Below are positions 1 through 6,365 of a DNA stretch of 8,850 nucleotides, one piece after another. The number at the start of each line of letters is the position of its first letter. Position 1 is the stretch's first letter. The position numbers were made by a program, and so were the translations under genes. Origin of the DNA: CAZCBD01 sp964496755 (GTDB lineage Bacteria > Bacteroidota > Ignavibacteria > Ignavibacteriales > Melioribacteraceae); contig CAZCBD010000119.1 of NCBI GenBank assembly GCA_964496755.1, positions 1 to 8,850 of the forward strand, in the 5' to 3' direction. The notes beneath the pieces were generated by a model that saw nothing but the letters and a program-made list of their open reading frames with translations, had not been told where the DNA came from and ran no database searches.

Positions 1-23
1 TTTTCTGAATTTTGTTTTGTCAT
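1..23 (-). CDS. Start of an unidentified gene, cut by window edge
   Basis: An ATG at 21-23 opens a frame that runs off the left edge. Only seven complete codons are visible (MTKQNSE), too few to identify the product. The start is supported by a G5 Shine-Dalgarno-like run at 28-32, four bases upstream of the ATG. It is also supported by its position 59 bases after the hemW stop codon on the same strand, with no terminator between them. It is therefore probably the next gene of the NagB-LmbE/recN/hemW operon. No function can be proposed. Confidence 0.5.
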
Positions 24-67
24 TTTTCCCCCGAAAAATTATTTCCTCTGAAAAATTATTTCCTCCG
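24..67 (-). repeat. 17-nt tandem repeat carrying three Shine-Dalgarno cores
   Basis: Two 17-nt units, 34-50 and 51-67, differ at one position. The segment 24-33 repeats the end of the unit in degenerate form. Read on the minus strand, the units present GGAGG (62-66), AGAGG (45-49) and GGGGG (28-32) at an exact 17-nt spacing. Only the last lies at a normal distance from the ATG at 21-23. The two upstream cores are followed by AAATAATTTTT and no start codon. This looks like tandem amplification of a ribosome-binding site. Whether the extra copies act as ribosome standby sites or are neutral cannot be told from sequence. Confidence 0.75.
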
Positions 68-82
68 AAACAATTTAATTTA

Positions 83-1210
83 TCAAAGTATGTTAGCTAA
101 AATTTCATCACAAATTGCATATCCAGCTGATGTTAAAGATAATATTCCGTTATTAATAACTAAAAAACCTTTTGATATGTATAAATCTATCTTCTGTTGA
201 TTTTTATTTAACCAGTCATCACCAAATTTCCGCTTCAGCTCAACCAAATTTAAACCTTTACTTCTAATGGCAAGCATAATGTATTCGAATTGAATTTTGT
301 CAGCAGATAATTTTTCTTCATTCTCAATAATTTCATCAATTTTTTTCCAATTTATAAATTTATTTAAGCTGGAATAATTATTCCATCTTTTGGTCGCCAA
401 AAATGAATGCGCCGAAGGACCAAAACCAATATAATCTTTATAACGCCAATAAGCGTTATTATGCACACATTCAAATCCATTCTTTGCAAAATTCGATACC
501 TCATATTGATGAAAATTATTTTGAGTTAGAAATAATATTGTTTCTTTATAAAAATCCGCTTCCTCTTTTTCATCTTGTTTTTTAACTCTACCATCTTTTA
601 TCAAATCAAATAGTTTTGTATTTTCTTCAATAATCAAACTATAAGCGGAAACATGAGTAATTGGCAATTGAATCGCTTTTTCCAAATTGTATTTCCAACT
701 CTTTAAATTTTGTTTTGGTAATCCAAAGATCAAATCGATATTGATATTTTTAAAACCGACCTTATTTGCATTTAGCACCGAATCTATTGCTTGTTTCGAA
801 TCATGAATTCTGGTTAAAAACTCAAGTTCATTATCATCAAAAGATTGAATGCCAATGCTAATTCTATTAACACCATTTTTTTTAAACTCTTTAAGTTTTT
901 GTAAATCTATTGTTCCGGGATTCGATTCGATAGTAATTTCAATACCGGTTTTAAGAACAAAGTTTTTGCAAATGGCAGCAAGAATTAATTCGAAATGTTT
1001 TACAGATAAAATTGACGGGGTTCCGCCACCAAAAAAAATGCTTATTATTTTATAATCTCGAGAATATTTTTTTGCATAATAATTGATTTCGCATATCAGT
1101 GCTTCTACAAATTTGTCTATTAAATTTAAATCGGTGAGTGAATAAAAATCACAATAAATACATTTGTGATGACAGAAAGGAATATGAATGTATAAGGCAA
1201 GGTCTTTCAA
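83..1210 (-). CDS. hemW: HemW-type radical SAM heme chaperone
   Basis: This 375-residue protein belongs to the HemN/HemW radical SAM family and is cytosolic. The N-terminal motif binding the 4Fe-4S cluster is C13-x3-C17-x2-C20, followed by Asp-Phe. True oxygen-independent coproporphyrinogen oxidases (HemN) have a further Cys where F22 sits here, so the protein matches HemW, which is known as a heme-binding chaperone rather than an oxidase. Other family landmarks are GGGTPS (61-66, SAM binding), QSFDD (122-126), DLIFGLP (159-165), HQYEVSNFAK (234-243) and the GFGPSAHS block near 262-269. Length is normal for HemW. The start is TTG at 1208-1210: no ATG precedes the Fe-S motif, and AAGGA (1216-1220) lies five bases upstream. 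The start overlaps the recN stop codon as TTGA, so translation is probably coupled to recN. HemW genes are often misannotated as HemN. Confidence 0.93.
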   Translation of the reverse strand: MKDLALYIHIPFCHHKCIYCDFYSLTDLNLIDKFVEALICEINYYAKKYSRDYKIISIFFGGGTPSILSVKHFELILAAICKNFVLKTGIEITIESNPGTIDLQKLKEFKKNGVNRISIGIQSFDDNELEFLTRIHDSKQAIDSVLNANKVGFKNINIDLIFGLPKQNLKSWKYNLEKAIQLPITHVSAYSLIIEENTKLFDLIKDGRVKKQDEKEEADFYKETILFLTQNNFHQYEVSNFAKNGFECVHNNAYWRYKDYIGFGPSAHSFLATKRWNNYSSLNKFINWKKIDEIIENEEKLSADKIQFEYIMLAIRSKGLNLVELKRKFGDDWLNKNQQKIDLYISKGFLVINNGILSLTSAGYAICDEILANIL

Positions 1211-2916
1211 ATTGTTCCTTGAATATTCATTAATTGCTTGGCACTATCCAAAGTTGCATCGGTGATTTCCTGACCACTAATTAATTTTGCAACTTCTGTT
1301 ATTCGATTTTCAATATTTAGTTTTTTTATTTTGCTTGTTACACGATTATTTGAATTTTCCTTTTCTACAGTAAAATGAACATCTGCCAAAGCCGCAATTT
1401 GTGGTAAGTGTGTTATTGCAATTATTTGATGAAACTTAGCAAGTTTTTTTAGTTCCAATCCAACCTTTTGTGCAATACGACCGCTAACACCCGTATCTAT
1501 TTCATCAAAAACAAGTAGTGGCAACTTATCATTTTTTGCTAAAATTGTTTTTAAGGCCAACATTATTCTTGAGATTTCCCCCCCCGAAGCAATCTTTGAA
1601 AGCGGTAACAGATCCTCGCCGGCATTGGTTTTTATGTGAAATTCTACAAAGTCGAATCCATATTTATTAAATGCCAATTCTTTTTCATTAAAAATTAAAA
1701 AATTCGAATCAACAGCTTCCTTTGTTAAAAACTTAATTTTAAATTCCGAATCAGGCATTCCTAAATACCTTAAACTTTCCTCAATTCTTTTTTCAATTTC
1801 GCTTGCTGTCTTTTTTCGTTCAATTGAAATTTCTCCACCAACTTCTCCGAGTTTTTTTCGAAGTTGAAATATTTCATCTTGAATTAAATTAATACGTTCC
1901 GAAAAATTTTCGCTTAGTTCAATTTTCTTTTCAATTTCATTTCTGTATTCAATTACGGCTTTAATGGTAGCGCCATATTTCTTTTTCAATCTTTTTAAAA
2001 TAGTTGAGCGAAGTCTTAATTCTTCTAATTGTTCCGGATCAATTTCAATCCTATCTTTATAGGTGCGAACAAATTCCGCAATATCTTCAATAATCAGCAA
2101 TGCATTACTAAAATCTTTTTCCGTTTCCAAAAAAACTTTATCTACGGATGAAAGCTCGGAAATTTTTTTTAGAATTGTATTTAATGTGGCAATTACAGCT
2201 TCTTCCGAATCATACAGTGCATTATAAATCATAGAAGTTGAAGTTAGTATATATTCTCCGTTTTCCAACTTACAGATTTGATTTTCAATTTCATCATCTT
2301 CGTTAACTTTAGGAGATACTTCATCAATCTCTTTCAATTGAAAATCATACAATTCTTTTTTTTCATAAAGCAGCTTTTCTTGTTGTTTTAACTCATTCAG
2401 TGTCTGCACTTTTTTATTCAAATTATTTAGCAGATCTTGAAATTCAACGACCTTATTTTTTTCATCCGATATTTCATTTAAAAATAAAATATGTTGGTCG
2501 GTTTTTAATAAAGATTGATGTTCGTGTTGCCCATGAAGATCAATCAGTAAATCGCCCAAATATTTTACAAATTGAAGAGAGGCCGGCGTATCATTAACAA
2601 AACATCTATTATTTCCCTTTGATGAAATTTCACGACGTATAATTAATTGATTTTCATAATCAAAATTATTTTGAGTTAAAAGTCTTTCAACTTTATTGTT
2701 TACACTCACATCAAAAGTACCTTCTATAATTGCTTTTAGAGCTCCTTTGCGAACAATTGAAGAATTAGCCCTTTCGCCAAGCAATAGGCCAAGGGCCCCT
2801 ATCAATATTGATTTCCCGGCGCCGGTCTCTCCGGTAATAATATTTAATCCTCGTTCAAATTCAACTTCAATTTTTTCAATTAAAGCATAATCTTTTATCA
2901 ATAATGTTGAAATCAT
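1207..2916 (-). CDS. recN: DNA repair protein RecN (SMC-like ATPase)
   Basis: RecN is a cytosolic SMC-like ATPase that acts early in recombinational repair of double-strand breaks. The 569-residue product has the full family layout. The N-terminal half-domain carries Walker A GETGAGKS (29-36) and the typical RecN block HGQHEHQSLL (128-137). A charged, coiled-coil-prone middle section spans about 150-385. The C-terminal half-domain carries the ABC signature KIASGGEISR (441-450), Walker B LPLLVFDEIDTGVSG (465-479) and the switch histidine in ITHLPQIA (501-508). Length is usual for the family and no key residue is missing. ATG at 2914-2916 is one base after the stop codon of the NagB-LmbE gene. 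The stop overlaps the hemW start. The SGG of the signature is encoded by a run of eight G (plus-strand C at 1578-1585), unusual in this AT-rich DNA; the frame is intact. Confidence 0.96.
   Translation of the reverse strand: MISTLLIKDYALIEKIEVEFERGLNIITGETGAGKSILIGALGLLLGERANSSIVRKGALKAIIEGTFDVSVNNKVERLLTQNNFDYENQLIIRREISSKGNNRCFVNDTPASLQFVKYLGDLLIDLHGQHEHQSLLKTDQHILFLNEISDEKNKVVEFQDLLNNLNKKVQTLNELKQQEKLLYEKKELYDFQLKEIDEVSPKVNEDDEIENQICKLENGEYILTSTSMIYNALYDSEEAVIATLNTILKKISELSSVDKVFLETEKDFSNALLIIEDIAEFVRTYKDRIEIDPEQLEELRLRSTILKRLKKKYGATIKAVIEYRNEIEKKIELSENFSERINLIQDEIFQLRKKLGEVGGEISIERKKTASEIEKRIEESLRYLGMPDSEFKIKFLTKEAVDSNFLIFNEKELAFNKYGFDFVEFHIKTNAGEDLLPLSKIASGGEISRIMLALKTILAKNDKLPLLVFDEIDTGVSGRIAQKVGLELKKLAKFHQIIAITHLPQIAALADVHFTVEKENSNNRVTSKIKKLNIENRITEVAKLISGQEITDATLDSAKQLMNIQGTI
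1216..1220 (-). promoter_or_regulatory. Ribosome-binding site fixing the TTG start of hemW
   Basis: AAGGA on the minus strand lies five bases before the TTG at 1208-1210, within the last codons of recN. It supports the non-ATG start and the TTGA stop/start overlap between recN and hemW. Confidence 0.65.
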
Positions 2917-2917
2917 T

Positions 2918-5251
2918 TTAATAAATTTCTGTTAATTTTTTTAAATCTAATGAATATTTATGGAACTCATCCAAAGTTAATTTTCGTAAATATAATACAC
3001 CTTTGGCGTTCCTAAATCTTGGGTTTTTACTTTTTAGAAAAAAATATTTGCCCAGCGAACGTCTTATTGTTTGATAATTTTCAACTAATATTTTTTGTGA
3101 TAAAATATTAAAAGGTCCATCGAATTCCCAACTTGGAAAACTTGCATCGCGTTGCGAACCAAAACTATTTTTAAAAATATCATTCATAATTGCAAATGAA
3201 TTTAAACTTGCGGGAACTATTATATTAGCTTCGGCCGGATGGAACCGCGACCAAACATTGCGATATCCCCATATTTCAATTTCAAGTTTCGGGTTTTCGG
3301 ATTTATAAATTTTTAATGCTTCGGAAATGCATTGCATTACCTTATAGTGAGTATCAGGTCCGCTACTTTCCGGATCAAGTGCAACCGTTACAATTGTCGG
3401 TTTAATCTGTCTTAAATGCTCAACCGTGGGAAGCACATCTCTTTCCATTTCAGGATTTTCGGTAAAAATATCTCCCTGATAAAATCCTAATCTATGATGT
3501 GTAATATTTTCAACACCAAATCCATAATGTCCCCAAAGAATTTCAACTTCCCACTCGCGCATCATTCCTTTTAATTTTTGAACATGCGTAATATCTTTTT
3601 TGCCGGGGTACTGTGTTTTAAAGTAATTTATTAATTCAATAACTCTATCCTTTAGGTAAATTGGGTTATCCTCGTCATAAATTTGAACTAAATTACGGAT
3701 TAATCTTCTACTTACCGCTTCATCTTTAATAGATCTGCTTCTTGCAGCAATGCCATCAAGATATAAACTTACATCTCGGTTTTTACCTTCAATAAAATTC
3801 GGTTCAAAGTATCCGACTTCAAATCTTTTATCAAATACACCTAATTCAATTGTCTTTTTTGTATGCTCACAGATTTTTAACATATAATGATTTGTAACGG
3901 CAGTGAATCCACTGGTAAAATAAGAAAAATGATGAGTATTGCTCGGATCTCTGACCAAGTGATTTAAATAATTTAAATACCCAAGCATTATGTCATCGTG
4001 GTGCGGAGCCGTATGTAAAAACACTTGATTAGTAATTGAAACAACTCCTTTTTTTAATTTGGAAATTGTTCTTAACTTTAAATCTTCCGTTAACTCTTTC
4101 GTTGCTTTGCCTGTCTTTTCTAAAATCAAAGAAGCAAATTTGTCGTTTTTTAAATCATCATCTGTTAATTCGGATAATGATTTTTGAGCTTTAACAACTA
4201 AGTTATATAAAACTCTATCTATTGTTTCTTGTGTTAGTTCATTTGCTTTCTGAATATCATCATATCTTCGTTCTTCCAATCTGAAAGCTGAACCCTTGGT
4301 TAAATAAAACCTGGCATTTTTTAGTTTATGAAGAGCCGAAGCAGGATAGTGATTAGTTGAATCAAGTTGTACGGAATCACGTACTATATTAGCCTTTCCT
4401 TCGCCGGCAGCTATAATTATGGCAATTGCATCCGGTTTGTATGTAATAGTGTTTAATCCGATTGTTATTACCAATCTGTTTCTTGCTATTTCAATTCCAC
4501 CTAAATCTGCAGCGGCCGCGGCTTGCGTTTCATAATTGGTTGGGATTAATCTTGTCGTTGAAAAATGATCGCTTCCTTTTACATTAAAGCCTATGTGCCC
4601 ATCCGGCCCAATGCCGCCAAGAAAAAAATCAATTCCTCCCATATCTCTTATTTTTGCTTCGTATTCGGTACAAAACTGATCTACCATTTCTATACATCTT
4701 TTTTGCAAACGTTCTAATTTATTTGTCGCAAATCGTGTACGTAAAGATAAATCCACAATATTATCAGGAAAAATTTCAGCTAATGGTAAATCATCAGGTG
4801 TTGGGATATTATTAATATTCATAAATAATGCTTTCTCCGGATCAAGCCCTAAATCCTTGAAGTAATATTTAGAAATGTAATAATAAAAACTGTTATGCTG
4901 ATGCGAATCAATTGGATAAAATTCATCAATTTGAACAAATCGTAGGTTAAATAAATTAGGTTTACTTTTATTTTCAAATCCAACTTCAGTTAAAATATTT
5001 TGAACAAAGTCCGTATCCCATTCGTTAATAATTTTTTTTACCCATTTGATAAAATGTTCGGGGGTCTTCCCTGTTGGTAATGAAACTACACCATTCGGGT
5101 TTTCTTGCGCCCATTCTATAAACCTTAGTGCAGTTAATTTGCCAAGCTCTGGGAAATTGTCAACTTGTATTATCGAAATTTTCTCAGTGGGTTCGTAACG
5201 TAGTTTTTTATGTGATTTTTCTTGATAATATTTTTCTACTTTTGAATTCAT
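2918..5251 (-). CDS. NagB-like sugar isomerase/deaminase domain fused to LmbE/PIG-L deacetylase-like domain
   Basis: This 777-residue two-domain protein is probably cytosolic; no signal peptide or membrane helix is seen. Residues about 20-335 resemble glucosamine-6-phosphate deaminase (NagB): phosphate loop SLPTGKTPE (57-65), the IDEF motif with the expected catalytic Asp (D109), and LGGIGPDGHIGFN (211-223) with D217 and H219. The Glu completing the E. coli triad (E148, in FNEP) aligns with V224 here, so classical deaminase activity is uncertain. Residues about 405-640 resemble LmbE/PIG-L N-deacetylases: PHHDDIMLG (416-424), where H417 and D420 match zinc ligands and D419 the catalytic base, and DPESSGPDTH (626-635), where H635 matches the third ligand. 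The last ~135 residues are unassigned. Similar fusions are annotated as glucosamine-6-phosphate deaminase-like in Bacteroidetes. Action on phosphorylated or N-acetylated amino sugars is an inference. It heads the operon with recN and hemW. Confidence 0.82.
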   Translation of the reverse strand: MNSKVEKYYQEKSHKKLRYEPTEKISIIQVDNFPELGKLTALRFIEWAQENPNGVVSLPTGKTPEHFIKWVKKIINEWDTDFVQNILTEVGFENKSKPNLFNLRFVQIDEFYPIDSHQHNSFYYYISKYYFKDLGLDPEKALFMNINNIPTPDDLPLAEIFPDNIVDLSLRTRFATNKLERLQKRCIEMVDQFCTEYEAKIRDMGGIDFFLGGIGPDGHIGFNVKGSDHFSTTRLIPTNYETQAAAAADLGGIEIARNRLVITIGLNTITYKPDAIAIIIAAGEGKANIVRDSVQLDSTNHYPASALHKLKNARFYLTKGSAFRLEERRYDDIQKANELTQETIDRVLYNLVVKAQKSLSELTDDDLKNDKFASLILEKTGKATKELTEDLKLRTISKLKKGVVSITNQVFLHTAPHHDDIMLGYLNYLNHLVRDPSNTHHFSYFTSGFTAVTNHYMLKICEHTKKTIELGVFDKRFEVGYFEPNFIEGKNRDVSLYLDGIAARSRSIKDEAVSRRLIRNLVQIYDEDNPIYLKDRVIELINYFKTQYPGKKDITHVQKLKGMMREWEVEILWGHYGFGVENITHHRLGFYQGDIFTENPEMERDVLPTVEHLRQIKPTIVTVALDPESSGPDTHYKVMQCISEALKIYKSENPKLEIEIWGYRNVWSRFHPAEANIIVPASLNSFAIMNDIFKNSFGSQRDASFPSWEFDGPFNILSQKILVENYQTIRRSLGKYFFLKSKNPRFRNAKGVLYLRKLTLDEFHKYSLDLKKLTEIY

Positions 5252-5305
5252 GTTTTTCTTTTTTTTATTGAATTTTTAAATTACAAAATTTTGAAATTAA
5301 AATAT

Positions 5306-5333
5306 ATTATCACTTATTAAATTCACTTTACAA
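5306..5333 (-). promoter_or_regulatory. Possible promoter of the NagB-LmbE/recN/hemW operon
   Basis: On the minus strand, TTGTAA (5328-5333) and GATAAT (5306-5311) are separated by 16 bases. They match the sigma-70 -35 and -10 boxes at 4/6 and 5/6 positions. They lie about 55 bases upstream of the ATG of the fusion gene. The region is very AT-rich, so chance matches are likely. No TTTG/TAnnTTTG pair with correct spacing was found for this gene. Confidence 0.27.
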
Positions 5334-5357
5334 AAACCTTTGTCGGGGTAATATAAA

Positions 5358-5389
5358 TTTGACATTGTTTAAAAGTATTTTTACATTTG
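5358..5389 (+). promoter_or_regulatory. FCB-type promoter of the initiator tRNA gene
   Basis: TTTG at 5358-5361 and TACATTTG at 5382-5389 are separated by 20 bases. They match perfectly the -33 TTTG and -7 TAnnTTTG elements described for Bacteroidetes primary sigma factors. The same stretch also reads as TTGACA (5359-5364), 17 bases, TACATT (5382-5387) in sigma-70 terms. Transcription would start near 5394-5397, about 20-25 bases before the tRNA. A 10-bp perfect palindrome, CTCAATTGAG (5394-5403), sits at the expected start point; its role is unknown. Confidence 0.72.
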
Positions 5390-5417
5390 TATCCTCAATT
5401 GAGTTGATCTTTTACAT

Positions 5418-5585
<168 letters not shown>

Positions 5586-5599
5586 GGTTGTAGGTTCAA

Positions 5600-5615
5600 T
5601 CCGTCAACCGACGGA
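5600..5615. repeat. 16-nt perfect palindromic insertion in the tRNA remnant
   Basis: TCCGTC and GACGGA form a 6-bp inverted repeat around an AACC loop. It replaces the three bases found in the intact T-loop/T-stem of the real tRNA (5476-5478). It is GC-rich against an AT-rich background. It could be a small dispersed intergenic palindrome, but only one copy is visible here. Confidence 0.7.
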
Positions 5616-5639
5616 CTGCCCCCGCTACTAGAATAAATT

Positions 5640-5664
5640 ACCCTACTTTTTGTAGGGTTTTTTT
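5640..5664 (+). terminator. Duplicated copy of the tRNA terminator
   Basis: Stem ACCCTAC (5640-5646) / GTAGGGT (5652-5658), a loop of five T and a T-run to 5664. This is the second copy of the terminator at 5503. It is structurally intact and would act as a backup stop for read-through from the tRNA. Confidence 0.75.
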
Positions 5665-5752
5665 CTTAAACACATCTTATTACAAATGTTTATTACTATA
5701 AACTACTATTGTTTTCTTATACAAACCCAAAAAATTATTTTTCTATTTAAAA

Positions 5753-5778
5753 TTAAAAAAGCTGCCCGAAGACAGCTT
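5753..5778 (-). terminator. UUCG-tetraloop rho-independent terminator after tpx
   Basis: Read on the minus strand, AAGCTGTC and GGCAGCTT pair as an 8-bp stem with one U-G wobble, closed by a C(UUCG)G tetraloop. Six T follow. It begins 23 bases beyond the tpx stop codon. It ends the minus-strand transcripts and also insulates them from the plus-strand tRNA unit. Confidence 0.92.
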
Positions 5779-5801
5779 AAAAATTTAATTTTTTATACTT
5801 A

Positions 5802-6299
5802 TTATTTCACTGCATTTAAAGCAGCTTCATAATTTGGTTCTTGTGTAATTTCAGCAACCTGTTCAGTATACATAACTTTATTATTTTCATCAAGAACTAC
5901 GATTGCGCGTGAAAGTAACCCGGCCAATGGGCCATCTGTAATTTCAACCTGATAGTCTTTGCCGAATTCACTCCTAAAAGCCGATAAAGCAATTACATTT
6001 TTAAGCCCTTCTGTTTCGCAAAATCTTTTTTGCGCAAAAGGCAAATCTTTTGAAATCACCAAAACTTCGACATTCTCTAAATTAGAAGCATCTTCATTGA
6101 ATCTTCTTGCAGAAGCAGCACACACGCCTGTATCCAAACTAGGAACTATATTTAAAATTTTCTTTTTCCCCGTGAAATTGTTTAATGATAATTCAGATAA
6201 ATCACCGGCTACTAATTTAAAATCTTTGACTAATGAATTCTTTTCCGGCAATGTTCCTATAGTATTAACCGGGTTTCCATTTAATTTAATTTCTGCCAT
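5802..6299 (-). CDS. tpx: Thiol peroxidase Tpx (atypical 2-Cys peroxiredoxin)
   Basis: Tpx reduces hydrogen peroxide and organic hydroperoxides using electrons from thioredoxin. The 165-residue product matches the family along its whole length (E. coli Tpx is about 168). The peroxidatic site is PSLDTGVC (53-60), with Pro53, Thr57 and peroxidatic C60. The resolving cysteine is C94 in RFCETEGL, at the spacing usual for atypical 2-Cys peroxiredoxins. The conserved active-site Arg is R131 in LLSRAIVVLD. No signal peptide is seen, so it is taken as cytosolic although the E. coli protein was once called periplasmic. ATG at 6297-6299 gives the expected N-terminus. It lies 66 bases downstream of the kinase gene but has its own promoter-like element in that gap and a strong terminator after it, so it is likely transcribed alone. 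Confidence 0.96.
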   Translation of the reverse strand: MAEIKLNGNPVNTIGTLPEKNSLVKDFKLVAGDLSELSLNNFTGKKKILNIVPSLDTGVCAASARRFNEDASNLENVEVLVISKDLPFAQKRFCETEGLKNVIALSAFRSEFGKDYQVEITDGPLAGLLSRAIVVLDENNKVMYTEQVAEITQEPNYEAALNAVK

Positions 6300-6330
6300 T
6301 GCATTCTCACTTTTTATTATTTAGACTTAG

Positions 6331-6361
6331 TAAAGGTAAGTATATTTAATTTTAATTCAAA
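6331..6361 (-). promoter_or_regulatory. FCB-type promoter of tpx
   Basis: On the minus strand, TTTG (6358-6361) is followed after 19 bases by TACCTTTA (6331-6338). This matches the -33 TTTG and -7 TAnnTTTG elements with one mismatch in the last position. It fits the 66-base gap between the kinase stop codon and the tpx ATG. It would leave a leader of roughly 25 bases. The similar element at the tRNA gene adds weight. Confidence 0.6.
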
Positions 6362-6365
6362 CAAG

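Larger units (their letters stand above)
5586..5720 (+). repeat. Tandem duplication, unit 2: tRNA-Met remnant with inserted palindrome
   Basis: This is the second, diverged copy of unit 1, directly adjacent to it. Bases 5586-5627 correspond to the variable loop, T-arm and 3' acceptor strand of the initiator tRNA. The 5' half, including the D-arm and anticodon arm, is absent, so it cannot make a tRNA. The T-arm is broken by a 16-base palindrome. The copy keeps the terminator and the following spacer. The right end is approximate: strong identity stops at 5697, and weaker similarity continues to about 5720. From there to 5754 is plain AT-rich sequence in which I see nothing. Two origins fit: tandem duplication of the tRNA 3' region, or a second tRNA copy that lost its 5' half. 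Confidence 0.72.

Noticed and set aside
5284..5291. AAATTTTG as a -7 box for the NagB-LmbE operon
   Set aside because: It matches TAnnTTTG at 7/8, but no TTTG lies 19-21 bases upstream; the next one is 39 bases away.
5959..6324. 121-codon plus-strand open frame opposite tpx
   Set aside because: It is antisense to a well-conserved thiol peroxidase with all active-site residues, so it is a shadow frame.
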